From Phycisphaerales bacterium (GTDB lineage Bacteria; Planctomycetota; Phycisphaerae; Phycisphaerales; JAGLTS01): a DNA stretch of 64,000 nucleotides. Shown here one piece after another: positions 24,719 through 34,777 of the stretch (within the stretch, counting starts at the first letter, position 1; each line of letters starts with the position of its first letter). The position numbers and the translations under genes were made by a program. The notes under the pieces are model-generated. The model did not search any database. It saw nothing but the letters and a program-made list of their open reading frames with translations, and was not told the origin of the DNA. The stretch spans positions 64,001 through 128,000 of the forward strand of contig JAGLTS010000028.1 of NCBI GenBank assembly GCA_023135165.1. Reading direction: 5' to 3'.

Positions 24719-24985
24719 ATGAGGCCCTCCACGCGACACCTGACCGACGTGCGACACGCTGTTCGGCGCGGAGGCGCCCGGCTGACGTTCGCTCCTGTGG
24801 TCATGGTCGCCCTTGCATCGCTGGTTCTCGCAGGCTGCTACCAGCCGTTGTTGACATCGAGCGAGGATCGGACGCAGTTCGACGACTACGATCGCCGCCG
24901 GTACCGTCTTCCACCAGCCACGGTCATGGATGAGTTCGGCCACGAGCAGCCGAATCTGCGAGGCAGGCTCAGCCCTGATCGTTGA
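24719..24985 (+). CDS. Small putative lipoprotein
   Basis: This 88-residue protein has an N-terminal basic region, a hydrophobic stretch and the lipobox VLAGC (FAPVVMVALASLVLAGC), so Cys about 40 should be lipidated and retained at a membrane. The mature part is about 48 residues, acidic and aromatic (FDDYDRRRYRLPPATVMDEF), with no recognised domain. The ATG at 24719 was selected because the earlier in-frame start at 24665 lies next to the terminator. Confidence 0.68.
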   Translation: MRPSTRHLTDVRHAVRRGGARLTFAPVVMVALASLVLAGCYQPLLTSSEDRTQFDDYDRRRYRLPPATVMDEFGHEQPNLRGRLSPDR

Positions 24986-25251
24986 ACCACCACACAGCCC
25001 TGTGATGCGGCTCGTCAGCGCGTCCGAGAAGCGCGCCGGTGCGGCGTGCGCTGCCCGGTAACGTGACGTCCGTTGTCACCTTGCGCGCCGGGTGCTGATG
25101 TAGCGAAGATGACGACCAGAACGAACGAGCCTGATGCAGCGGCGGATCGTCGCGCTTTTTAAGAAGTCGTCACGCTTTTTCGACCGATTCGCCCTGAACT
25201 CCCGATAGGTTGGGAGTGTTGTTTAAGCTTGCGCGACAATCCGTCAATTCT

Positions 25252-25884
25252 ATGGGACGAAGCCTGTCACGCTCGACCATCGTGTGGGCTGCCCTGCTCG
25301 CGTCCATGACGGTCGGCGGCGGGACGTTGCTTGTTCTCGACGAGCCTTCCTTCGCGCGGAGCACCGATCGCGTGCTCGCCTTCCCGAACGGGCCGCAGGT
25401 CGGTCCGCTTGAGGCGATCTGGAGAACGCGGAGTGAACTCGATCGGCAGCGGTGGACGCACATCGTCATCCACCACTCCGGTGCGTCACACGGCAGCGCT
25501 CAGACGATCACCGAACAACACAAACGCCGAGGCTTCCAGGGTTTGGGGTATCAGTTCGTCATCGGCAACGGCCGCGGCTCCGCTGATGGGAGCTTGCACA
25601 TCGGCTACCGCTGGCTCGATCAGCTTCCCGGAGCACACACCGGCGGACCCGATGCGGACTACCTCAACCGGTACGCCATCGGAATCTGTCTGATCGGTGA
25701 TGGGGACCGCAAGCCGCCAACCACGGCTCAGATGCACCGGTTGATCGACCTCGTGCGGTCGCTCCAGGCCGAGTTAGGCATCTCCAGCGGGCAAGTCGTG
25801 TTCCACAGCGACGTGGCAAACACCTCCAGCCCCGGCCGGTTCTTCCCCGGAGCGGAGTTCCGGGAGCGCCTCGACGTTCGCTGA
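25252..25884 (+). CDS. N-acetylmuramoyl-L-alanine amidase / PGRP-fold protein
   Basis: This exported protein of about 210 residues has a signal-anchor (TIVWAALLASMTVGGGTLLV) and an amidase_2 domain from about residue 75. Zinc ligands are expected at the first His of THIVIHHSGASHGS and at the His of GAHTGG; the third ligand position lies in FHSDVANTSSPGRFFPG. Amidases of this family usually read (H/R)xxV..T.CPG, and here the Cys ligand position is Ser, so zinc binding or catalysis may be altered. The ATG at 25252 is favoured; a TTG at 25210 would add 14 residues. Expected role: peptidoglycan cleavage or binding in the periplasm. Confidence 0.8.
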   Translation: MGRSLSRSTIVWAALLASMTVGGGTLLVLDEPSFARSTDRVLAFPNGPQVGPLEAIWRTRSELDRQRWTHIVIHHSGASHGSAQTITEQHKRRGFQGLGYQFVIGNGRGSADGSLHIGYRWLDQLPGAHTGGPDADYLNRYAIGICLIGDGDRKPPTTAQMHRLIDLVRSLQAELGISSGQVVFHSDVANTSSPGRFFPGAEFRERLDVR

Positions 25885-26181
25885 GGCCTGCCGAGGCGTC
25901 CGGAAACCACCGCGAATTCCGCGCATCAGGCGGCAGGCTGAACTGCTACCGTCAACTGGACGATGGCATGGGGATATGTGGTGTCTCGCAAAACGGCCAC
26001 TTCAGGTCGGATTGGACCACCGACGCTTGTTGATCTTTCCGCCTACCGAACCGATACTCCGTCGCGGGATTCCTGATCGTGCTTGCAACGTCGCCCGGCG
26101 CGACCTGCGGATGGAACCCGCCGGCTCAGCGCCGATGTGGGCTGGAGAGATGGACCTCAGCAACGGGATGCAGCGAGCAGG

Positions 26182-27069
26182 ATGAAAGCGGGCAAACAGA
26201 TCGCCGGTTTCACGATCCTGGCCGAGATCGGCCGGGGGGCCGCGTCGAAGCTCTTCGCGGTCCAGGATCCGAAGACCAAGCAGGTCTGGGCGCTCAAGCA
26301 CGTCATCAAAAAACAGCCCAAGGACCAGCGGTTCCTCGACCAGACCGAGACCGAGAGCGAGGTCGGCCAGAAGCTCGATCACCCGAACATCCGGAAGATC
26401 TACAAGCTCATTCGCGGCAAGAGAATGCTCAAGACCGTCGAGATGTTCCTCCTCATGGAACTGATCGACGGCGTCAGCATCGAACAGTACCCCGTGCCGA
26501 CCCTGGATCTGGTTCTCGATGTCTGGACCCAGGTCGCGGACGGCCTGTCACACATGCACGGCTGCGGCTTTGTCCACGCCGACATGAAGCCGAACAACAT
26601 CATCCTGACCGACGGCGGGACGGCCAAGATCATCGACCTGGGTCAATCCTGCCCCGTAGGCACTGTGAAGGAACGCATCCAGGGCACACCGGACTACATC
26701 GCGCCCGAGCAGGTTCATCGGCGCGAGATCACCGAGAAGACGGATATCTACAACCTCGGCGCGTCGATCTACTGGTCAATCACCGGCCAGCACATCCCCA
26801 CCGCGCTGCCCAAGGGTGATTCGCTCCTCTCCGGCGCTCAGGATGACCATCTGATCGAGCGTCCGGTCTCGCCGAGCGAACTTCTCTCCGGCACGCCCGA
26901 GTTGCTCAGCACCCTGGTTCTCCAATGCGTCGAAGTCGATGTGGGCAAGCGGCCGGACTCGATGCACGACGTCGTGGACATGCTTCGCGACATTCACGAA
27001 GCCTTGACGCTGCACAATCGGGGATTGCTTGTGCAGGGTGCTGAGCCTCGCGAGCGGGCGTGTGGGTGA
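26182..27069 (+). CDS. Eukaryotic-like Ser/Thr protein kinase
   Basis: This protein of about 295 residues consists only of a kinase domain. The glycine loop is IGRGAASKLF (near residue 15), the ATP-anchoring Lys lies in VWALKHVIKK, the catalytic loop is HADMKPNNI (HxDxKxxN) and the metal Asp is in AKIIDLGQS, where DLG stands for DFG. GTPDYIAPEQVH matches the APE motif. There is no transmembrane segment or sensor domain. It overlaps the phosphoesterase gene at 27062 by eight bases, so the two are probably translationally coupled. Confidence 0.92.
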   Translation: MKAGKQIAGFTILAEIGRGAASKLFAVQDPKTKQVWALKHVIKKQPKDQRFLDQTETESEVGQKLDHPNIRKIYKLIRGKRMLKTVEMFLLMELIDGVSIEQYPVPTLDLVLDVWTQVADGLSHMHGCGFVHADMKPNNIILTDGGTAKIIDLGQSCPVGTVKERIQGTPDYIAPEQVHRREITEKTDIYNLGASIYWSITGQHIPTALPKGDSLLSGAQDDHLIERPVSPSELLSGTPELLSTLVLQCVEVDVGKRPDSMHDVVDMLRDIHEALTLHNRGLLVQGAEPRERACG

Positions 27070-27946
27070 GTTGGTGGACTTCCAGACAAATCTCCAAGAC
27101 GCCGTCGCCGTCCGCGAGCTATTCGAGCATGCCGTTGACGCCGCTCGATCCGCGAGATGTCGAGCCGGTTCGGTCGATCGGATCAGCGCGCCCGGGACGC
27201 TCCTGGCGACAGGCGACATCCACGACAACCCCGTTCACCTGCAGCGCATCCTGACGCTCGCTCGACTGGATGAATCGCCCGACCATCACGTGACATTCCA
27301 TGAGGTGATCCACGGCGACACGTTGTTGCATGACATGGACTTCTCCTACCGTATGCTCGCGCGCATCGCGGAACTCAAGACGCGGTACCCGGAGCAGGTC
27401 CATGCGCTGCTCGGCAATCACGAACTCTCGCAGATCGTCGGGTCGGGCGTCATCAAGCACGGCATCAACTGTGTCTACGCCTTCACCGATGCCATCGAGC
27501 AGGTCTTCTCGCGTGATGCTGGACGCATCAACGATGCGATCGAGGCGTTTATCCGGTCGATGGCGCTCGCGCTTGTCACTGATTTGGGCATCCTGTGCGC
27601 CCATTCGCTGCCCGGGCCGTACGACATGGAAGCGTTCGACCCGTCGATCCTGGAGCGTGAACTGACGGATGAGGACTATGCGCCGCGGGCCGGCTCAGCC
27701 CATCGCATGGTCTGGGGTAGACGGCACACACCCGAGCAGCTTGCAGCCCTCGCCGAGCAGTGGGGCGTCAAACTCTTTGTCATCGGCCACGAACTCGCGG
27801 AGACGGGGTTTGAGTTCTGCCCGCCGAACACGGTGATCCTCAACAGCGATCACCAGCAAGCCCGCGTCCTCCCGCTCGACCTGGCTGAGCTTCCCCCGAT
27901 CGACGCACTGCGTGACCGCACCATCGCGCTGCACACCATCACATAG
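27062..27946 (+). CDS. Metallophosphoesterase (PPP-type phosphatase fold)
   Basis: This protein has 294 residues. The calcineurin-like motifs occur in order: ATGDIHDNPVHL (GDxHxN), FHEVIHGDTLLHD (second metal site), HALLGNHELSQ (GNHE), CAHSLPGPYD and VIGHELAET (GHxxx). The GNHE spelling is that of PPP-type protein phosphatases and related enzymes. I chose the GTG at 27062, which overlaps the end of the kinase gene. Coupling to a Ser/Thr kinase suggests it reverses that kinase's phosphorylation; this is inference from position and family. It may equally act on a nucleotide. Confidence 0.85.
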   Translation: MGELVDFQTNLQDAVAVRELFEHAVDAARSARCRAGSVDRISAPGTLLATGDIHDNPVHLQRILTLARLDESPDHHVTFHEVIHGDTLLHDMDFSYRMLARIAELKTRYPEQVHALLGNHELSQIVGSGVIKHGINCVYAFTDAIEQVFSRDAGRINDAIEAFIRSMALALVTDLGILCAHSLPGPYDMEAFDPSILERELTDEDYAPRAGSAHRMVWGRRHTPEQLAALAEQWGVKLFVIGHELAETGFEFCPPNTVILNSDHQQARVLPLDLAELPPIDALRDRTIALHTIT

Positions 27947-27998
27947 TCCTGCCATCCTGCCCGAATCGTTTGCGCAAAGACGAGCAATCCGCGCCCGT

Positions 27999-28045
27999 TT
28001 CCCCAAAGCCGCAGGAACTCGTTCCTGCGGGAGCACGCACGAGTC
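27999..28045 (+). repeat. R1 palindromic repeat, copy D
   Basis: TTCCCCAAAGCCGCAGGAAC followed by TCGTTCCTGCGGGAGCACG lies about 50 bases after the phosphoesterase stop codon in the same orientation. The arms pair as CCGCAGGAAC with GTTCCTGCGG around a two-base centre. Confidence 0.85.
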
Positions 28046-28125
28046 TACATCGCACGCCCGAACTGCGACACGCATCCGTGCTGCGTGCACTGGCCACGCG
28101 GTGCGTTTCTCGCGATGATGGGCGC

Positions 28126-29085
28126 ATGGCAACACCGACAGTCATCCAGACGGAACATCTTGAAAAGGAAGCCGTGGACTGGCTCGCGGCACGCTGCAAC
28201 CTCGTCGCCTGCAACAGCGAAAGCGATGAATTCGCATCGCACATCGGCGAGGCGCAAGGCCTCGTCGTGCGGACGTACACGCAGGTCGATCAGGCGCTGC
28301 TCGACAGAGCACCGAATCTTAAGGTCGTCGGCCGAGCTGGCGTCGCGCTGGAGAACATCGACATCCCCGCCTGCCGAGCGCGAAGCATCGAGGTCGTCCA
28401 CTCGCCCACCGCGAATACGCAAGCCGTCGTCGAATACGCCACGGCACTGATTCTCGACGCGCTTCGACCACGCTCGACCGTCGATCGCGGTTTCGCTGTT
28501 GAAGAGTGGAAGACGTTGCGCGACACCTACCCGATGGGCAGGCAACTCAGCGAACAGGTGCTCGGCATCTATGGTCTTGGGCGGATCGGCAAACGCATCG
28601 CCCAGGTTGCCGGGGCGATCGACGCGCGTGTGATCTACTGCGATCTGCTCGACATCGAGCCGGCGCTGCGTCACGGCGCTGAGCCGGTCGATCGTGAGAC
28701 GCTGCTGCACGAATCGGATGTGCTCACAATCCATGTGGACAGTCGTCCGTCGAACCGCCACCTGATCGACGCGGCCGCGATGTCGCTTCTCAAGGCCAAC
28801 GTCGTCTTCGTTAACACGAGCCGGGGCTTTGTTGTGGATTCCGCGGCGCTGGCGGGTTTCCTTCAGCGAAACGACGCGGCGACAGCCCATCTGGATGTGC
28901 ACGATCCGGAGCCATTCGGCGATGACTACCCGCTTCTCGCCGTCGAGAACGCCCACGTGTACCCGCACATCGCAGCCCGTACGGAGACGGCGCTTCTGAA
29001 CATGAGTTGGGTCGTCAAGGATGTCTGGGCGGTGATCGAGGGTCGGTCGCCCGAGCACCCCGCGCCGTCGCTACCGGTACAATGA
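28126..29085 (+). CDS. D-2-hydroxyacid dehydrogenase, SerA/PdxB-like
   Basis: This is a 319-residue NAD-dependent dehydrogenase. LKVVGRAGVALENIDIPACRARSI is the substrate-side signature. LSEQVLGIYGLGRIGKRIAQ holds the GxGxxG NAD-binding loop, with the NAD-ribose Asp at YCDLLDIE. The catalytic Arg lies in FVNTSRGFVVD, the Glu in LDVHDPEPFGDD and the His in YPHIAARTETA. It lies four bases upstream of pdxJ. In the DXP-dependent pathway PdxB (erythronate-4-phosphate dehydrogenase) belongs to this superfamily and feeds pdxJ, so a PdxB-like role is possible; phosphoglycerate dehydrogenase is the main alternative. Confidence 0.85.
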   Translation: MATPTVIQTEHLEKEAVDWLAARCNLVACNSESDEFASHIGEAQGLVVRTYTQVDQALLDRAPNLKVVGRAGVALENIDIPACRARSIEVVHSPTANTQAVVEYATALILDALRPRSTVDRGFAVEEWKTLRDTYPMGRQLSEQVLGIYGLGRIGKRIAQVAGAIDARVIYCDLLDIEPALRHGAEPVDRETLLHESDVLTIHVDSRPSNRHLIDAAAMSLLKANVVFVNTSRGFVVDSAALAGFLQRNDAATAHLDVHDPEPFGDDYPLLAVENAHVYPHIAARTETALLNMSWVVKDVWAVIEGRSPEHPAPSLPVQ

Positions 29086-29089
29086 GCGC

Positions 29090-29845
29090 ATGTGCCAGCT
29101 TGGAATGAACATCGACCACGTGGCGACCATCCGCCAGGCCCGACGAACGTATGAACCCGACCCGATCTGGGCTGCGGTGGAAGCGCAGCTCGCCGGGGCT
29201 GACTGCATCACGATTCACCTGCGCGAGGATCGTCGGCACATCTGTGACCGCGACCTCGAACGGCTCAAGGAGACGGTGCAGGTCAAGCTGAACCTGGAGA
29301 TGGCGGCGACGGATGAGATGGTGGCCATCGCATGTCGAGAGCAGCCGCAGATGGCGACGCTCGTGCCGGAGGGCAGACTGGAAGTGACGACCGAGGGCGG
29401 GTTGGACGTCGCGGGCCAGCGGGATCGCCTGACGGAGGTCGTGTCGCGTCTGAGCGATGCGGGTGTCAGCGTCAGCGCGTTCATTGACGCGGATGAGGAC
29501 CAGATCGACGCAGCGGCAGTGGCGGGTTTCGCATGGTGCGAGGTTCACACCGGACCGTTCGCACATGCGCATTATGAAGCACACGGCGACATGGCGGACG
29601 ATCGCGTGCTGGATGGACTGGACGTGGTGATCCGTGCCGGCGAGCAGATCATCGACGCCGGTATGCGTTTCAACGCCGGCCACGCGCTGAACTACCGCAA
29701 CGTCAGCCCCATCGCTGCGATTCCCGGTGTGCAGGAGTTGCACATCGGCCACTCGATCATCGCACGTGCCGTCTTCGTCGGCCTGCGCGAGGCGATCGAA
29801 GAGATGAAGGCGCTCATCGACGCGGCCGAAGCGCTTGGTGACTGA
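29090..29845 (+). CDS. pdxJ: Pyridoxine 5'-phosphate synthase
   Basis: PdxJ condenses 1-deoxy-D-xylulose 5-phosphate with 3-amino-2-oxopropyl phosphate to form pyridoxine phosphate. The 251-residue protein starts LGMNIDHVATIRQARRTYEPDP, the family signature. It continues through ITIHLREDRRHICDRDLERL, MATLVPEGRLEVTTEGGLDV and EVHTGPFAHAH, and ends with ELHIGHSIIARAVFVGL, the phosphate-binding C-terminal block. It forms a tight cluster with the upstream dehydrogenase (4 bases) and downstream dapA (26 bases). Confidence 0.97.
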   Translation: MCQLGMNIDHVATIRQARRTYEPDPIWAAVEAQLAGADCITIHLREDRRHICDRDLERLKETVQVKLNLEMAATDEMVAIACREQPQMATLVPEGRLEVTTEGGLDVAGQRDRLTEVVSRLSDAGVSVSAFIDADEDQIDAAAVAGFAWCEVHTGPFAHAHYEAHGDMADDRVLDGLDVVIRAGEQIIDAGMRFNAGHALNYRNVSPIAAIPGVQELHIGHSIIARAVFVGLREAIEEMKALIDAAEALGD

Positions 29846-29871
29846 CCCTCCCCACGGCAAGGAGCAGCACG

Positions 29872-30813
29872 ATGGCTGCGGCGACGACCGATCACCGCTG
29901 GCTGGCCGGGGCGTTCACCGCCGTCACCACACCGTTCACTCCCGACGGATCGGCTGTCGATGAAGACAAGCTCATCGAACAGATCGCATTCCAAGCGAAC
30001 CCCCACGACCCCCACGACCCCAACCACAGCGACAACGGCGTGCATGGCATCGTGGTGCTTGGAACAACCGGCGAGTCGCCGACCATCACGGACCGCGAAG
30101 CACGACTGATCGCGGAACGCAGCATTGCGCACGGCAGATCGCTGGGTCTGCGCATCATCATCGGCGCTGGGTCGAACAACACCGCCCACGCTGTCGAGTT
30201 GCAGAAGCAGGCGGCGAGGATGGGAGCCGATGCGACGCTCAGTGTCGTGCCGTACTACAACAAGCCGATGCAGGAGGGGCTGTACCGTCACTTCATGATG
30301 GTCGCCGATGCTGCTGACATCCCTGTCATGCTCTACAACATCCCAGGCCGATCCGGTGTCGCGTTGACGATCGACACGATCGAACGCCTCAGCAGACATC
30401 CGAACATCGCAGCGCTCAAGCACGCGACGGGGTCCGTGGATGAGGCTTCACGCATCTGCGCGCGGTGTGAAGACCTGATCCTGCTCTCCGGAGATGACCC
30501 CCTCACCTGGCCGCTTGCGAGCGTCGGCATCACAGGCGCGGTCAGCGTGATCGGCAACATCCTGCCCGGCAGGCTCCGTGCGCTCATCGATGCGATCCAT
30601 CACGGCGATTGGCGTGGTGGGCAGCAGATCCACTTCGAGCTGGCGCCCCTCGCTGCCGGGCTGATGTCCCTCGCCACGAACCCGATCGGCATCAAGACCG
30701 CCATGCGTCTCCTCGGGCGCGACAGCGGCGTGCTGCGGCTACCGCTCACCGAATCGGACGATGCGATCACCGGAGCGGTCCGTGAGTTGCTCGTTGGCGC
30801 CGGGCTGCTGTGA
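29872..30813 (+). CDS. dapA: 4-hydroxy-tetrahydrodipicolinate synthase with repeat-derived insert
   Basis: DapA condenses pyruvate with aspartate semialdehyde in lysine/diaminopimelate synthesis. The 313-residue protein has GIVVLGTTGESPTIT (the GTTGE loop), the proton-relay Tyr in VVPYYNKPMQEGLYRHF, MLYNIPGRSGV and the Schiff-base Lys in IAALKHATGSVDEA. Between the first helix (EDKLIEQIAFQ) and the GTTGE strand there is an extra low-complexity stretch, ANPHDPHDPNHSDNG, about 12 residues longer than usual. It is encoded by an R2-type repeat at 29998-30030. The frame is kept, so the enzyme is probably active. AAGGAG precedes the ATG. Confidence 0.95.
   Translation: MAAATTDHRWLAGAFTAVTTPFTPDGSAVDEDKLIEQIAFQANPHDPHDPNHSDNGVHGIVVLGTTGESPTITDREARLIAERSIAHGRSLGLRIIIGAGSNNTAHAVELQKQAARMGADATLSVVPYYNKPMQEGLYRHFMMVADAADIPVMLYNIPGRSGVALTIDTIERLSRHPNIAALKHATGSVDEASRICARCEDLILLSGDDPLTWPLASVGITGAVSVIGNILPGRLRALIDAIHHGDWRGGQQIHFELAPLAAGLMSLATNPIGIKTAMRLLGRDSGVLRLPLTESDDAITGAVRELLVGAGLL
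29998..30030 (+). repeat. R2 repeat segment inside dapA
   Basis: The bases ACCCCCACGACCCCCACG followed by ACCCCAACCAC match the leading part of R2 found 3' of other genes. Here it lies in frame within dapA and encodes Asn-Pro-His-Asp-Pro-His-Asp-Pro. Confidence 0.75.
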
Positions 30814-30943
30814 CTGGGGCGCATCGGTCCCATCGTGCCAAATGATGCGTATGCTCGACACAACCGCGCCGACGCTGGCGGAATCTGTTGATTTCACGCA
30901 ACATCCGATCAATTGCGGACCTTGACTTGTCGATCCAACCCAT

Positions 30944-31719
30944 GTGGATGACACACCCTCCGATCAGCCGATTCTGCGTCTGACCGATGCTGAGGACCAC
31001 CTCGGCCCGGAGGCGGGCGTGCAGATCCAGGCAACGTCCGATCAGCGCCTCGCCATGCTCGCGCACGAGTTGGGCAGCCTCCTCGACGGGTCGCAGCGGT
31101 ATCTGAATCTCGCCCTGCGTCACCTCACGACAGGGGCTGACCAGACCGACCCCGAGACGATTATCCGGCAGCTTCGGGCAGTTCATAGCGCACTGGATCG
31201 CATGACCCACGCTGTCAGCGCGTTTCGTCAGTCGACAGGTGGATCGTCGATGACGGTTTCCATCATGCCCGATGAGTCGCTGACATCGGTGATCGAGCAT
31301 GCGGTCAACGTGCTTCGGCCAGCCGCTGATGAGCACGGGATCGACGTTGTTGTTGATGCGGACGGAGCCTTGGCGGGCGTTCCCGCTGGGCCGGTCTACC
31401 CGATTATCTCAAACGCGCTGCGCAACGCGCTTGAGGCGAGTGAATCCGGCGGGACGATCCACGTTGAGGCGTCGCGCCGTGGCGGCGACATCCACATCAC
31501 CGTCACCGATCACGGGACGGGCGTCGATCCCAACGTGCTGCCGCGCGCTTTTGACTTCGGCGTCACCACCAAATCGCGCGGACACGGCATCGGCCTGGCG
31601 CTGAGCCGTGACATCATCCGTGAGATCGGCGGCACGATCGCCCTCGTCAACAACCCCCAGGACGGCGCCACGCTGCGCATCACCTTCCCTGTGCCTCACA
31701 CGAAGGATGGCGGCCAAGC

Positions 31720-31723
<4 letters not shown>
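30944..31723 (+). CDS. Sensor histidine kinase, NtrB-like, lacking a membrane sensor
   Basis: This 259-residue soluble kinase opens with a short variable N-terminus. LAMLAHELGSLLDGSQRYLN is an H-box variant with the phospho-accepting His near residue 41. The ATPase domain has ISNALRNALEAS (N box), VTDHGTGVDP (G1), FDFGVTTKSRGHGIGLALSRDI (F and G2 boxes) and GATLRITFPV. There is no transmembrane segment or recognisable PAS domain, so the input is cytoplasmic or comes from a partner. The GTG at 30944 lacks a strong binding site, so the exact start is uncertain. It overlaps the response regulator gene by four bases. Confidence 0.85.
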
Positions 31724-33174
<1,451 letters not shown>

Positions 33175-33523
33175 TACGCGCGTGGCCTCGGTGAACGGTT
33201 TCGCTCACGTGTGCGGCGCTCGCACGCAGGAGAGGACATTGCCCCTTTCGCAGCCCAGCCTGGCAAGGCTGGGTTCGCTCCCAACCGTGCAGGTGCGACA
33301 AACCCTACATTGCCCCACTCGCGCGCCCCTGCGACGCACCGCATGCGACACAACCGGCTCGGCCGAGATATGGGGAACGGTGAGCCTTGCCAGGCGAGGC
33401 TGTGATGTGCGTGCTGAGAGACGGCGTTGTGGCGCGCCGGTTCTGGCGGTACCCTGCATTGCCTTCAGGGCGTGCCGGGACCGGCGACCGATGCGCTTTG
33501 CTCGATCAAGGGAATCGCGGCGC
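33175..33523. other. 349-bp spacer with a hairpin, between regulator and glycosyltransferases
   Basis: I see no gene. CCCAGCCT (33254-33261) and AGGCTGGG (33266-33273) form a perfect 8-bp hairpin with loop GGCA. A decayed relative, GAGCCTTGCCAGGCGAGGCTG, occurs near 33382. No sigma-54 promoter (GG-N10-GC) was confidently identified, although the neighbouring regulator makes this the place to look. Confidence 0.5.
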
Positions 33524-34777
33524 GTGCGAATTACGCTCGTCAATACACATGACGTGATCGGCGGGGCTGAACGGTGCAGCCACGACCTCGCCATCCAACT
33601 CGGGGCGCTCGGCCACAAGACATCGTTGATCGTCGGTCGAAAGCTCGGGTCCGATCCGTTCACCACACAGATCCAGTACCCCGGCCTGGACTGGCGACTC
33701 CGAGCGCTGACGCATCTGAAGTTCGGCCTGACCGAAACCACGCTCACATCCCCGCTGCACGTCGTCCGCACCTGGCCTGACTTCACCCGCGCTGATCTTG
33801 TCAACATCCACAACATGCACGGCGCGTACTGGAACTTCTGGACGCTGCCCTTGCTCGCTCGCCGAGTCCCGGTCGTCCTCACGCTGCACGACACGTGGTT
33901 TATGACAGGCGACTGCGCATATCCATACGATTGCGACCGCTGGCGGAAAGGGTGCGGCAAATGCCCGCAGGCGACGGCGGACGACCCGCTCGATCGCGTC
34001 TGCATCGGCGGCGGCGACCTGACGTGGCTGAACCTCAAGCTCAAACGAGCCGCGATGCGACTCACTCGCGCCGGGCGCGTGGCGCTGATCTGCCCCAGCA
34101 GATGGATCATGCGCCAAGCTGCCGCAAGCCCGCACCTGCGCGATGTCCGGGCTGAGCACATCGAGTACGGCATCGACCTGCACCTGTGTCAGCCGCGGGA
34201 CAAGGCCCAGGCCCGCCGTGCGCTGGATCTCCCGGTGCAAGGCACGTACGTCTTCGCCTCGGCTGCGAACCTGCACGATCGGCGGAAGAACTTCGCGCTG
34301 ATCGAGGGCGCGCTGCGAAGCGGCGCCTGGCCGAAAGGGTTGACGCTCGTGTGCGTGGGCGAAATGAATCAGCAGGACCGCGCACGGTTTGACGGGCTGC
34401 CGATTCGGATGCTCGGGTTTCTGGGCGATCGTCATGCCATGGCGCAGGCGATCAACGCCTGCGATGCGGGGCTGGTCGTGTCGAGGGCGGACAATCTTCC
34501 CTACTCGGCGCTGGAACTTGCCGCTTGTGGTAGGCCGGTCATCTGCACAAGCGTGGGCGGCCTGCCTGAGATCGTGGACAGTAGGGACATGGGGTGGCGC
34601 TTGCCCGCCGATGCGTCGCAGCGCGATCTCATCGAGGCGCTTGCCAACCTGGCGGAGCAGACGCCCGAGCAACTCGCGGCGCGCAGCGTGAAGATCCGGC
34701 GTCAGGCTGAGGCGCGATATGATATGAACGCCTTTGCCGCGAAGACCTTAGCGCTCTACGAGGAGATGGTCGCCTGA
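33524..34777 (+). CDS. Glycosyltransferase family 4-like protein
   Basis: This protein is about 417 residues long and has the GT-B fold. RITLVNTHDVIGGAERCSHDLAIQL is the N-terminal GT4 strand-loop with the GGAER motif. The middle contains a Cys-rich insertion (CAYPYDCDRWRKGCGKCPQA) typical of a subset that acts on lipid-linked saccharides. The C-terminal donor-binding half has SRADNLPYSALELAACGRPVI, the E-x7-E-like sugar-nucleotide motif. I chose the GTG at 33524 (AAGGGA upstream); an ATG at 33491 is an alternative. Its stop overlaps the next start (TGATG). Likely product: part of an exported polysaccharide or cell-surface glycan. Confidence 0.87.
   Translation: MRITLVNTHDVIGGAERCSHDLAIQLGALGHKTSLIVGRKLGSDPFTTQIQYPGLDWRLRALTHLKFGLTETTLTSPLHVVRTWPDFTRADLVNIHNMHGAYWNFWTLPLLARRVPVVLTLHDTWFMTGDCAYPYDCDRWRKGCGKCPQATADDPLDRVCIGGGDLTWLNLKLKRAAMRLTRAGRVALICPSRWIMRQAAASPHLRDVRAEHIEYGIDLHLCQPRDKAQARRALDLPVQGTYVFASAANLHDRRKNFALIEGALRSGAWPKGLTLVCVGEMNQQDRARFDGLPIRMLGFLGDRHAMAQAINACDAGLVVSRADNLPYSALELAACGRPVICTSVGGLPEIVDSRDMGWRLPADASQRDLIEALANLAEQTPEQLAARSVKIRRQAEARYDMNAFAAKTLALYEEMVA

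Noticed and set aside
25150-25190. Direct repeat GTCGCGCTTTTT / GTCACGCTTTTT as a possible operator
   Set aside because: Two short copies only, not centred on a promoter, no conservation information.
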